Positions 57,058 through 64,000 of a DNA stretch of 64,000 bases are shown here, one piece after another; positions within the stretch are counted from its first letter, which is position 1; every line of letters begins with the position of its first letter. The stretch covers positions 186,001 to 250,000 of the forward strand of contig NZ_BAAAIX010000009.1 of the NCBI RefSeq assembly GCF_039526385.1, read 5' to 3'. This stretch comes from Luteococcus peritonei. Its GTDB lineage: Bacteria > Actinomycetota > Actinomycetes > Propionibacteriales > Propionibacteriaceae. The notes beneath the pieces were generated by a model. The model was not told where the DNA came from. It worked only from the letters and a program-made list of their open reading frames with translations, and did not search any database. A program made the translations under genes and the position numbers.

Positions 57058-60000
57058 ATGCATGACCACGAACCGATCCTGGAAGGTCGGCTGACCCGTC
57101 ACCTGACCGAGCGGATCCTGCCCGCCGCCACCGAGCACGTCGCGGACCTGCAGGTGCGCATCCACCGGGTAGCCGACGCGGCCGACAGCCCGTCGCCCGA
57201 CGCGGTGCCCGGGGTGGCGGGGCAGGGGGAGCCGATCGGCTTCGCCCAGGCGCTCGCCGCCCACTACGAGCCGCTGCGGGTGGGGGAGCCCTGGGGCTCG
57301 GCCTGGGGGACCAGCTGGCTGCAGCTTGAGGCCGACCTGTCGCACCTGCGCGGCGAGCCGCTGGAGGTGCAGCTGGAGCTGGGCTGGAAGCGGCACTCGC
57401 CCGGTTTCCAGGCCGAGGGGCTGGTCTTCCGCCCCGACGGCGGCATCATCAAGGCGCTCAATCCGTTCAACAGCTGGATCCCGGCGGAGACCGACGAGCA
57501 GGGGCGCTTCCACGTCCTGGTGGAGGCGGCCGCCAACCCGATCCTGCTCGACGTGCCGCCCTTCGTCCCCACCGAGCAGGGCGACAAGCTCACCGCCGGG
57601 CCGGCGCCGATCTACACCCTGGCCCGGGCCGAGGTGGTGCGGGTGCACCAGCAGGTGCGCGAGCTGGCCGCCGACCTGGCCTGCCTGGACGGGCTGGCCC
57701 GCCAGCTGCCCGAGGACTCCTCGCGACGCTGGCAGCTGCGCGTCGGCATCGACCACGCGCTGGACCTGGTGGACCTGGACGACGTACCCGGCACCGCCCG
57801 GGCCGCCCGTGCCGTGCTGGCCCCGCTGCTGGAGGCGCCCGCGGCCGCCAGCGCGCACCAGCTCACCGCCATCGGCCACGCCCACATCGACTCCGCCTGG
57901 CTGTGGCCGCTGCGCGAGACCCGCCGCAAGGTGGCCCGCACCCTGGCCAACCAGCTCAACCTGATGGCCGAGCATCCGGAGCACCGCTTCGTGCTGCCCG
58001 CCGCGCAGCACGCGCGCTGGGTGGAGCAGGACCATCCCGAGCTCTTCGCCCGGGTCCGCCGGGCCGTCGACGAGGGCCGCATCATCCCGATCGGCGGCAT
58101 GTGGGTGGAGTCGGATGCCAACCTGCCCGGCGGCGAGGCCTTCTGCCGCCAGCTGGTGGAGGGGGTCCGCTACTTCGAGCAGGCGCTGGGACGTCGCTGC
58201 CACGAGGTCTGGTTGCCCGACTCCTTCGGCTACTCCGCCGCCCTGCCGCAGCTGGCCCGGTTGGCGGGCGCCCGGTGGTTCCTGACGCAGAAGATCAGCT
58301 GGAACCAGGTGGACGACTTCCCGCACCACTCCTTCTGGTGGGAGGGCATCGACGGGAGCCGCATCTTCACCCACTTCCCACCGGCCGACACCTACAACTC
58401 GGACCTGTCGGCCCGCGAGACCGCCCATGCGGAACGCAACTTCCGCGACAAGGGGCACGCCAACAGCTCGCTGGTGCCCTTCGGCTGGGGCGACGGCGGC
58501 GGTGGCCCCACCCGCGAGATGCTCGCCCAGGCGCGTCGCACCGAGAACCTGGAAGGGTCCCCGCGGGTGCGGATCGAGGAGCCCGACGCCTTCTTCGAGC
58601 GCGCCCGTGGTGAGCACCAGGATCCTGCGGTGTGGAGCGGTGAGCTCTACCTGGAGCTGCACCGTGCCACCTTCACCACCCAGCACCGCGTCAAGCAGGC
58701 CAACCGGGCCGCCGAGCACCTGCTGCGCACCGCGGAGTGGTGGTGCACGACGGCCGCCGCGCGTGGGCTGATGGACTACCCGCACGAGCAGCTGCGCGAG
58801 GCCTGGCGCACCGTGCTGCTGTGCCAGTTCCACGACATCCTGCCGGGCACCTCGATCAGCTGGGTCTACCGCGACGTGCTGGCCCGCCAGGCCGAGGTGG
58901 CCGAGGCGCTGCACCGCCTGGTGGACCAGGCGCTGTCCGCCCTCACGGGTGGCACGCCCGGTGCCGGTGAGCTGCTGTGCAATGCCTCCCCGGTGGTGAT
59001 CGACGGGGTGGCCCCCGGTGCGGTGGCGCCGGCGGTCGTCGACGGATCGGCGTCGCCGCGGCTGGAGGAGCTGGCCGATGGCTGGCTGCTGGTCAACGAC
59101 CACCTGCGCGTCGAGCTGGATGCCGACGGCCTGGTGCGCTCGCTGCGCGACCTGGCCGCGGACCGTGAGGTGATCCCGGCCGGCGCCCGCGGCAACCTGC
59201 TGCAGCTGCACCAGGACTTCCCGAACATGTGGGACGCCTGGGACGTCGACCCCTTCTACCGCAACCAGGTGGTGGACCTCACCGAGGCCGACGAGGTCAG
59301 CGCCGAGAGCGACGACGAGACGGTGCGCATCACCGTGCGTCGCCACAGCCCGCGACGCGGGGGGCACGGCTCCACCATGGTGCAGACCCTGGAGCTGGGT
59401 CGGGGCCGTGGGCTGCGGGTGCTGGTGGACGTCGACTGGGACGAGAAGGACCGCTTCCTCAAGCTGGCCTGGCCGGTGGACGTGCACAGCGACAGCGCCC
59501 GCTTCGAGGTGCAGATGGGCCACGTCACCCGCCCGGTGCACACCAACACCTCCTGGGACCACTCCCGCTTCGAGGTGAACGCCCACCGCTGGGTGCAGCT
59601 CTGTGAGCCCGGTTACGGGGTGGGCATGGCCAATGCCAGCACCTACGGCTGGGATGTCACCCGGCATGGCCACGGTGAGCGGGAGGCGGGCACCCACCAG
59701 GTGCTGCGCGCCAGCCTGCTGCGCGGCCCCGCCTATCCCGATCCGCGCACCGACCGGGGCGAGTACCACTTCGAGTTCGAACTGCTGCCCGGTGCGGAGC
59801 TGCCGGAGACCATTGCGGCCGGCTACCGGATGAACATGCCGCGCCTCAGCAGCGGCGGTGCCGGGGTGGAGCCGCTGGTCAGCCTGGATGAGGGCGGGCT
59901 GGTGGAGGCCCTGAAGTTGGCCGACGACGGCTCGGGCGATGTGGTGGTGCGGCTCTACGAGCCCCTGGGGCAGCGCGCACGGACGCGCCTGCACACTTCC

Positions 60001-60162
60001 TTCGCGCTGGCCGAGGCCTACGAGACCGACCTGCTGGAGGAGCGGCTGGGCGACGAGTCGGTGGTGGCGCCCAGTGCCGTCACCGGGGTGGAGGAGCGCT
60101 CGGTGGGCTTGCAGCTGCGTCCCTTCCAGGTGGTCACGCTGCGGCTGCGGGGCCGGCGATGA
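57058..60162 (+). CDS. Alpha-mannosidase, glycoside hydrolase family 38
   Basis: The 1034-residue protein is a GH38 enzyme that releases mannose from alpha-mannosides with retention. The zinc-binding motif HAHIDSAWLWPLRETRRK has His 274 and Asp 278, the catalytic nucleophile Asp is about 388 in EVWLPDSFGYSAALPQLAR, and FGWGDGGGGPTREML with QFHDILPGTSISWVY completes the active-site domain. An N-terminal jelly-roll-like domain of about 250 residues precedes it. The C-terminal beta domain runs to residue 1034. No signal peptide is seen, so it acts in the cytoplasm on imported oligosaccharide. GAGGAG precedes the ATG. Confidence 0.95.
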   Translation: MHDHEPILEGRLTRHLTERILPAATEHVADLQVRIHRVADAADSPSPDAVPGVAGQGEPIGFAQALAAHYEPLRVGEPWGSAWGTSWLQLEADLSHLRGEPLEVQLELGWKRHSPGFQAEGLVFRPDGGIIKALNPFNSWIPAETDEQGRFHVLVEAAANPILLDVPPFVPTEQGDKLTAGPAPIYTLARAEVVRVHQQVRELAADLACLDGLARQLPEDSSRRWQLRVGIDHALDLVDLDDVPGTARAARAVLAPLLEAPAAASAHQLTAIGHAHIDSAWLWPLRETRRKVARTLANQLNLMAEHPEHRFVLPAAQHARWVEQDHPELFARVRRAVDEGRIIPIGGMWVESDANLPGGEAFCRQLVEGVRYFEQALGRRCHEVWLPDSFGYSAALPQLARLAGARWFLTQKISWNQVDDFPHHSFWWEGIDGSRIFTHFPPADTYNSDLSARETAHAERNFRDKGHANSSLVPFGWGDGGGGPTREMLAQARRTENLEGSPRVRIEEPDAFFERARGEHQDPAVWSGELYLELHRATFTTQHRVKQANRAAEHLLRTAEWWCTTAAARGLMDYPHEQLREAWRTVLLCQFHDILPGTSISWVYRDVLARQAEVAEALHRLVDQALSALTGGTPGAGELLCNASPVVIDGVAPGAVAPAVVDGSASPRLEELADGWLLVNDHLRVELDADGLVRSLRDLAADREVIPAGARGNLLQLHQDFPNMWDAWDVDPFYRNQVVDLTEADEVSAESDDETVRITVRRHSPRRGGHGSTMVQTLELGRGRGLRVLVDVDWDEKDRFLKLAWPVDVHSDSARFEVQMGHVTRPVHTNTSWDHSRFEVNAHRWVQLCEPGYGVGMANASTYGWDVTRHGHGEREAGTHQVLRASLLRGPAYPDPRTDRGEYHFEFELLPGAELPETIAAGYRMNMPRLSSGGAGVEPLVSLDEGGLVEALKLADDGSGDVVVRLYEPLGQRARTRLHTSFALAEAYETDLLEERLGDESVVAPSAVTGVEERSVGLQLRPFQVVTLRLRGRR

Positions 60163-61319
60163 GGGTCGGGGTCAACTACACGCCGCGACGGGGCTGGTTC
60201 CACTCCTGGCTCGACCTCGACGAGCGCGAGGTGGCCGCCGACTTCAAGACCCTGGCCGCTCTGGGGCTGGACCACGTGCGGATCTTCCCGCTCTGGCCTC
60301 TGCTGCAGCCCTCGCGCACCATGGTCAACCAGCGCGCCGTCGACGACGTGGTGCGGGTGGTGCAACTGGCCCAGGACAACGGGCTGCAGGTCAGCGTCGA
60401 CGTGCTCAACGGGCACCTGTCGAGCTTCGACTTCGTGCCCAGCTGGGTGACCAGCTGGCACCAGCGCAACCTGTTCGCCGATCCCGAGGTGGTGCAGGCA
60501 CAGGCGCTGCTGGTGGGCGAGCTGGCCGGCGCGCTCTCGCACGAGCCGGGCGCCACCGGGGTGTGCCTGGGCAACGAGTTCGCGCAGTTCGCGGCGCCCC
60601 GGCATCCGCAGCAGAGCCGGATCAGCGAGCGTCAGGCCGCCGACTGGTTGCGCACCCTGCTGGCCGCGGCGCGTCGCGCCTGGCCCGAAGGCGACCACGT
60701 GCACAGCTTCGACGACGACATCTGGTTCGTCGACGAGCATCCCTTCACGCCGCAGCACGCGGTGGAGCTGGGTGATCTCACGACGGTGCACTCCTGGGTC
60801 TTCGTGGCGGCCGGGCCGCGCTTCGGCGCCGGGCACCCGGCGCTCCCGGCCTTTGCGCGCTACCTGTGCGACCTGGCCAATGCCTGGGCGCCGGAGCCCG
60901 GGCGCCGGCTGTGGCTGCAGGAACTGGGGGCGCCGATCACCCACGTGCCCGCGGGGCAGGCGGCCCGCTTCCTGGCCGACACCATGGTGGCTCTGCTGGG
61001 GACGCCGAACCTGGAGGCCGTCACCTGGTGGTGCAGCCACGACGTGGACCGCAGCCTGGGCGACTTCCCCGAGCTGGAGTACTCGCTGGGCCTGGTGGAC
61101 AGCGAGGGCCGCGTGAAGCCGGCTGGCCACCAGCTGGCCGAGCTGGTCCCCGAGATGCAGATCTCGCCAGCGTCGGAGCCGGTGGGCGGCCCGGTGGTGG
61201 ACTTCGTGGGTGATCCGGCGCGTAGGAGCCTGACCTCCTCGACGGGGGCGGTCTTCGACGAGTGGCTCGCGCTCCACCTGGCGGGTGAGCGGCCAGTCCT
61301 GCGCCGGGTCGCGGGGTGA
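60159..61319 (+). CDS. GH5-like glycoside hydrolase, probable mannosidase
   Basis: The 386-residue protein is a TIM-barrel retaining glycosidase of clan GH-A. Strand 1 is RVGVNYTPRRGWFHSW, VRIFPLWPLLQPS follows, the acid/base Glu is about 140 in CLGNEFAQF, and the nucleophile is probably Glu about 255 in LWLQELGAP. WWCSHDVDRSLGDFPELEYS is the last barrel region. The family includes beta-mannosidases and mannanases. The ATG overlaps the mannosidase stop (ATGA), so both act on the same imported glycan. No signal peptide is present. Confidence 0.85.
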   Translation: MRVGVNYTPRRGWFHSWLDLDEREVAADFKTLAALGLDHVRIFPLWPLLQPSRTMVNQRAVDDVVRVVQLAQDNGLQVSVDVLNGHLSSFDFVPSWVTSWHQRNLFADPEVVQAQALLVGELAGALSHEPGATGVCLGNEFAQFAAPRHPQQSRISERQAADWLRTLLAAARRAWPEGDHVHSFDDDIWFVDEHPFTPQHAVELGDLTTVHSWVFVAAGPRFGAGHPALPAFARYLCDLANAWAPEPGRRLWLQELGAPITHVPAGQAARFLADTMVALLGTPNLEAVTWWCSHDVDRSLGDFPELEYSLGLVDSEGRVKPAGHQLAELVPEMQISPASEPVGGPVVDFVGDPARRSLTSSTGAVFDEWLALHLAGERPVLRRVAG

Positions 61320-61403
61320 TCCCCGGACGCTATGGACTTGGTCGGAGGTCGTCGCTGCCCGGTCGGGAGTGGCTGGGGTGTGGCGCGATGACATAGTGAG
61401 CGC

Positions 61404-62051
61404 ATGCGCGCTCGACAGGGGTCCTTGGTCTGCTTGATTCCGCTGTTGCTCGCTGGTGGCTGCCAAGGGTCTGGAAGCGCTGCTCCGGCAGCAACATCGG
61501 CGGCCCCGGCATCGAATGCGGCCAGCTCCACGACGCCTGCCGCGCGTGCTTCACGAGCCAGCTCGACGGCTCCAACGCCCAGTGCCACGACCCCGACAGC
61601 GGCACCCAGCTCCAGGGCGCCCGCCGCGCCGAACCGAGCGCAGACGCTGAGCCTGGCCAGCGGGCAGACGGCCCACCTGACCTATTTCGACGTGACCTTG
61701 CTGAGGTCGACGCATGGACAGGATGGCGTGAGCTTCGGCTGGAAGGTTCGTGTCTGCTACACCAGCCCTCATCCGGGTCAGAATGCCGACGGGACAACGC
61801 GGGTCAGCACGAACCCGTGGTCGGCCCTGGTGTCAGCTCCGGAGGGCGGCCCTCAGGCCCGCTGGGTCAGGATCGACGAGTTCCCGGCCGACAAGGGCTG
61901 GCAGCCGCCATATCCGACGCGCCTGCTCAAGCTGGGGCAGTGCTCCGAGGGCTGGATCGCGATCAAGCATGACAACCCTGACCTGCAGTTCACGGCACTG
62001 CGCTACCACCCGGCCGATTTCGGCGACATGGTGACCTGGCCCACGTCATGA
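61404..62051 (+). CDS. Lipoprotein of unknown function
   Basis: The 215-residue protein has a type II signal with lipobox LLLAGGC (Cys 20) and a Ser/Ala/Thr/Pro-rich stalk to about residue 80. The folded part has LASGQTAHLTYFDVTLLRST, SFGWKVRVCYTSPHPG, NPWSALVSAPEGGPQARWVR and CSEGWIAIKHDNPDLQFTAL, an immunoglobulin-like DUF4352-type look with two Cys. Function unknown. It marks the start of a stretch with lower GC than the mannoside locus. Confidence 0.7.
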   Translation: MRARQGSLVCLIPLLLAGGCQGSGSAAPAATSAAPASNAASSTTPAARASRASSTAPTPSATTPTAAPSSRAPAAPNRAQTLSLASGQTAHLTYFDVTLLRSTHGQDGVSFGWKVRVCYTSPHPGQNADGTTRVSTNPWSALVSAPEGGPQARWVRIDEFPADKGWQPPYPTRLLKLGQCSEGWIAIKHDNPDLQFTALRYHPADFGDMVTWPTS

Positions 62052-62175
62052 AGGGTCCTGGTCCAAGGATTGGCAGCCACTTCCGTCGGTGGCAGCCCGC
62101 GATTCGCAGACGTGCTGATGATGAAGCGTCCACCCATTCATCAAGTGTTGGCCCGAGGTATCCATTGGGCTTTGT

Positions 62176-62541
62176 GTGATCCTTGGGGACGTGGCCAAGG
62201 ACTTCGAAGACCTCCAAGAGCGGTATCGCCAGTTTCGCCGCGATCGTGACTGGGACAAGTTCAACGACCCCAAGTCGCTGATCCTTGCGTTGGTCGGCGA
62301 GGTAGGGGAACTGGCAGAGCTCTTCCAGTGGGTTCCAGCGGATCAGGCCAGCGTCGAGTTCGCCCTCCCGGAGCGCAAGCAACGCGCCGGGGAAGAGATC
62401 TCCGACGTTCTGATCTATCTGATGGGACTGGCGGACGCTCTGGATGTGGACATCGTCGAGGCTGCCCATGCAAAGCTTACCGCCGCAGAACAGCGGTTCC
62501 CCGCTAATGAGGTGCGAGGGGTTGCCCCTCTCAAGCGTTAG
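62176..62541 (+). CDS. MazG-type nucleotide pyrophosphohydrolase
   Basis: The 121-residue protein is an all-alpha NTP pyrophosphatase of the MazG/dCTPase (RS21-C6) type. It has WDKFNDPKSLILALVGEVGE with the ExxE metal motif in GEVGELAEL, and EEISDVLIYLMGLADALDVD with the ExxD motif. Such enzymes hydrolyse (deoxy)nucleoside triphosphates to monophosphates. Start GTG 62176 is assumed; GTG 62191 also fits. It overlaps the HNH gene by 11 bases at the 3' end. Codon use is less GC-rich than upstream genes. Confidence 0.85.
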   Translation: MILGDVAKDFEDLQERYRQFRRDRDWDKFNDPKSLILALVGEVGELAELFQWVPADQASVEFALPERKQRAGEEISDVLIYLMGLADALDVDIVEAAHAKLTAAEQRFPANEVRGVAPLKR

Positions 62542-63418
62542 CGTTGAGGAACAGCTCCCGTCGTGCGGCGAAGAATGGGGCTCGGGCCTCCGAATGACCG
62601 GGTGCTGCCCGTCCCACCAGTTGTGCCACAGCCTCTGAATGGGTTCCTTCAGTCTCCTTTCCTGCTCGGATGATGCCGAGTTCGTCGACCCACACATAGT
62701 CATGCTCGAACAGGGCGTCACAGCCCAGCAGGCAGCACATCATGGCGCAGTTCACGAAGTCCCAGCGTTCGGCCTGGGTGCAATGCCGGCGAGGCTTGAT
62801 GTGGGCTGCGACGAGCAGTTCGGCCGGCATCTCGCGCCCGCACAATCCGCAGGTCGGCTTCTCCATGCGTGCGAGGAGATTCCTTCGAAGGTGGACCTGC
62901 TCGCGGCGCGCCGAGACGAGTCGTTCCCCGTCTGTGGGCATGTCCACGTGCACGGGAGTTCTTGGCCAGTGCAATTCACGACCGGCGACGGTGGAGGGGC
63001 GTGGCTGTGTCACGAATTGCTCACTGAGCCACTCCAGCATGCTGGGCTCTTCCACGATTCGATAGTTGGCCTGGTTGTTCATGAAGGTGTTCAGCGGGCC
63101 GTAGTCGCGCCCCAAGGGCGGGGCATCGACGATGTCCGCAAGTGGGACTCGGTAGCGGTAGCGCTCGTGGTCGTCGTCCCACGGCATGAGGGCTCCGTGG
63201 CATGGAATCAGTTCGCCGGTGGCCACTGCGGCACCGATCAGTCGCCCGGTGCCACTTGTCGGATCTCCCTCGACGCGAGGCACCCCTCCAAGCCAGAAGT
63301 AGATCTGCGAGCCCGGGGAGATCGAGGCACGGCTTGGAAAGTCCCAGTACGAGACCTGCTTGGCGTATTCCCAGTGCTGGGGCAGCCGTCCGCTGATGCG
63401 GATGATTGAGGCGGGCAT
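62531..63418 (-). CDS. HNH endonuclease with PUA/EVE-like N-terminal domain
   Basis: The 295-residue product has a C-terminal HNH nuclease: CGLCGREMPAELLVAAHIKP (a CxxC zinc knuckle and the catalytic His region) and CCLLGCDALFEHDYVWVDELG as the second zinc and active-site half. The N-terminal 130 residues (SYWDFPSRASISPGSQIYFW, LGGVPRVEGDPTSGTGRLIG) resemble the beta-barrel of EVE/PUA-like domains that read modified bases. That part is inference. Such combinations cut DNA carrying foreign base modifications. The start ATG 63418 is assumed. It lies in a lower-GC segment next to MazG and DUF2075 genes. Confidence 0.75.
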   Translation of the reverse strand: MPASIIRISGRLPQHWEYAKQVSYWDFPSRASISPGSQIYFWLGGVPRVEGDPTSGTGRLIGAAVATGELIPCHGALMPWDDDHERYRYRVPLADIVDAPPLGRDYGPLNTFMNNQANYRIVEEPSMLEWLSEQFVTQPRPSTVAGRELHWPRTPVHVDMPTDGERLVSARREQVHLRRNLLARMEKPTCGLCGREMPAELLVAAHIKPRRHCTQAERWDFVNCAMMCCLLGCDALFEHDYVWVDELGIIRAGKETEGTHSEAVAQLVGRAAPGHSEARAPFFAARRELFLNANA

Positions 63419-63509
63419 GCTCGTTCTCCGTCGTGAGAACGGGGAGGCATGTCTCCTGGAAGAAGCCTGTCGATCCGTGGGTGGGTGAAGTGATTACTGC
63501 GTGCTGCAA

Positions 63510-64000
63510 CTACTCGATGAGGCTTCGCAGGAATTCCTGCGTTTCGGGATCAGTGCTGTGGATGGTGACGCCCAGCAGTCCGCGGGTCAGCAAGACCTTG
63601 TAGACATTGCGCACGAGGCGATCGAAGTAGGCGTCGTCCACCTTCTTCCGGTTGCGGAAGTCGGGGTCCTTGTTGGCGTCCCTGACCGCGACCCATCGAT
63701 CGGTGCGCCAGACGAGGTCCGGGCCCAGGATCACCCCGGAGTAGTCGTACTCGAAGCCCTGGGCGGTGTAGACACAGCCGACCTGACCGAAACCCGCAGG
63801 GTCGGTGGCCCAGAGGGCTGCCGGTGGAGCGCCGCCCACACTGCGGTCACCCTTCAGGTTCCAGGGCCTGGCCCACTCGCCGATCCGCACGTCAGGGACC
63901 AGGGTCCCGTCCCTGCGGGGGTCGCTCCAGGGCCAGCAGTAGCCGGCGGCCAGACGTCCGCCGAAGCCGTCGGCGATGCGAGCAGCGATCTGCTCCTCCA
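63510..64000 (-). CDS. DUF2075 (Schlafen group 3) helicase-like protein, C-terminal part
   Basis: The frame is open at the right edge. The visible 163 residues match the C-terminal end of DUF2075 DNA/RNA helicase-like proteins: AAGYCWPWSDPRRDGTLVPD, VRIGEWARPWNLKGDRSVGG, VGCVYTAQGFEYDYSGVILG (the conserved helicase motif with TAQGFE), RNRKKVDDAYFDRLVRNVYK and VLLTRGLLGVTIHSTDPETQ (motif VI-like arginine). Proteins of this group often carry an N-terminal nuclease such as GIY-YIG, which would lie outside the window. The neighbours suggest defence against foreign DNA. Confidence 0.85.
   Translation of the reverse strand, partial: EEQIAARIADGFGGRLAAGYCWPWSDPRRDGTLVPDVRIGEWARPWNLKGDRSVGGAPPAALWATDPAGFGQVGCVYTAQGFEYDYSGVILGPDLVWRTDRWVAVRDANKDPDFRNRKKVDDAYFDRLVRNVYKVLLTRGLLGVTIHSTDPETQEFLRSLIE

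Noticed and set aside
56278..59994. A 1238-codon open frame opposite the GH38 mannosidase gene
   Set aside because: It is antisense to a protein with all GH38 motifs; its length results from the lack of TTA, CTA and TCA codons in the sense gene.

Overview
The window is a stretch of very GC-rich chromosome with dense genes, frequent ATGA/GTGA start-stop overlaps, a purine-rich Shine-Dalgarno sequence before many starts, and an actinobacterial gene repertoire (CobIJ fusion, LssY_C, DUF2316, DUF1345 and DUF1905 proteins, a sugar ABC importer without its own ATPase). A member of the Actinomycetota, possibly Propionibacteriales, is the best guess. No rRNA or tRNA was seen, so the genus is not fixed.

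Positions 1-13.8 kb form a cobalamin (B12) biosynthesis island of the aerobic type (cobG, cobF). It holds three cobalamin riboswitches. One on the minus strand (about 1970-2075) leads a cobB-threonine-phosphate-decarboxylase fusion that runs off the left edge. One on the plus strand (about 2485-2592) leads a 25-codon leader ORF followed by cobG-cobH-cobIJ-cobM. A second minus-strand riboswitch (about 13665-13766) sits on the far side of a plus-strand histidine phosphatase, so its transcript must cross that gene antisense before reaching cobD-cobQ-cobO-cobF-cobKL. These genes carry precorrin-2 through methylation, ring contraction, amidation, adenosylation and aminopropanol attachment.

Positions 14-44 kb are a mixed housekeeping and stress region: uppP, three EamA exporters, a rhodanese, a glycosyltransferase, a LysE-type exporter with its LysR partner, an aldo/keto reductase, a thioredoxin-reductase-like flavoprotein, phosphatases, an SMR exporter, an MFS permease, a large catalase, and several small or unknown proteins. 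Scattered through 11.8-41.9 kb are 11 copies of an inverted-repeat element. About 22-bp arms (consensus beginning CCCCGGAAATCGACCGCTCG) face each other across a variable interior, at an almost fixed total length of 89-90 bp. Two 78-bp copies lie inside the cobD reading frame. This is the most unusual feature of the window.

Positions 44-61 kb are catabolic. There is a serine transporter with serine dehydratase; a LacI regulator with a DapA-like aldolase and an NRAMP-like permease that lacks the metal-binding aspartate, sharing a divergent promoter with two identical operators; and a mannoside-utilisation locus (binding protein, two permeases, LacI regulator, GH38 alpha-mannosidase, GH5-like glycosidase). 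Positions 61.3-64 kb have visibly lower GC (33 of 60 bases over 62161-62220). They carry a lipoprotein, a MazG-type pyrophosphohydrolase, an HNH nuclease with a possible PUA/EVE-like N-terminus, and the C-terminal end of a DUF2075 helicase: a probable acquired segment, possibly the edge of a defence island.
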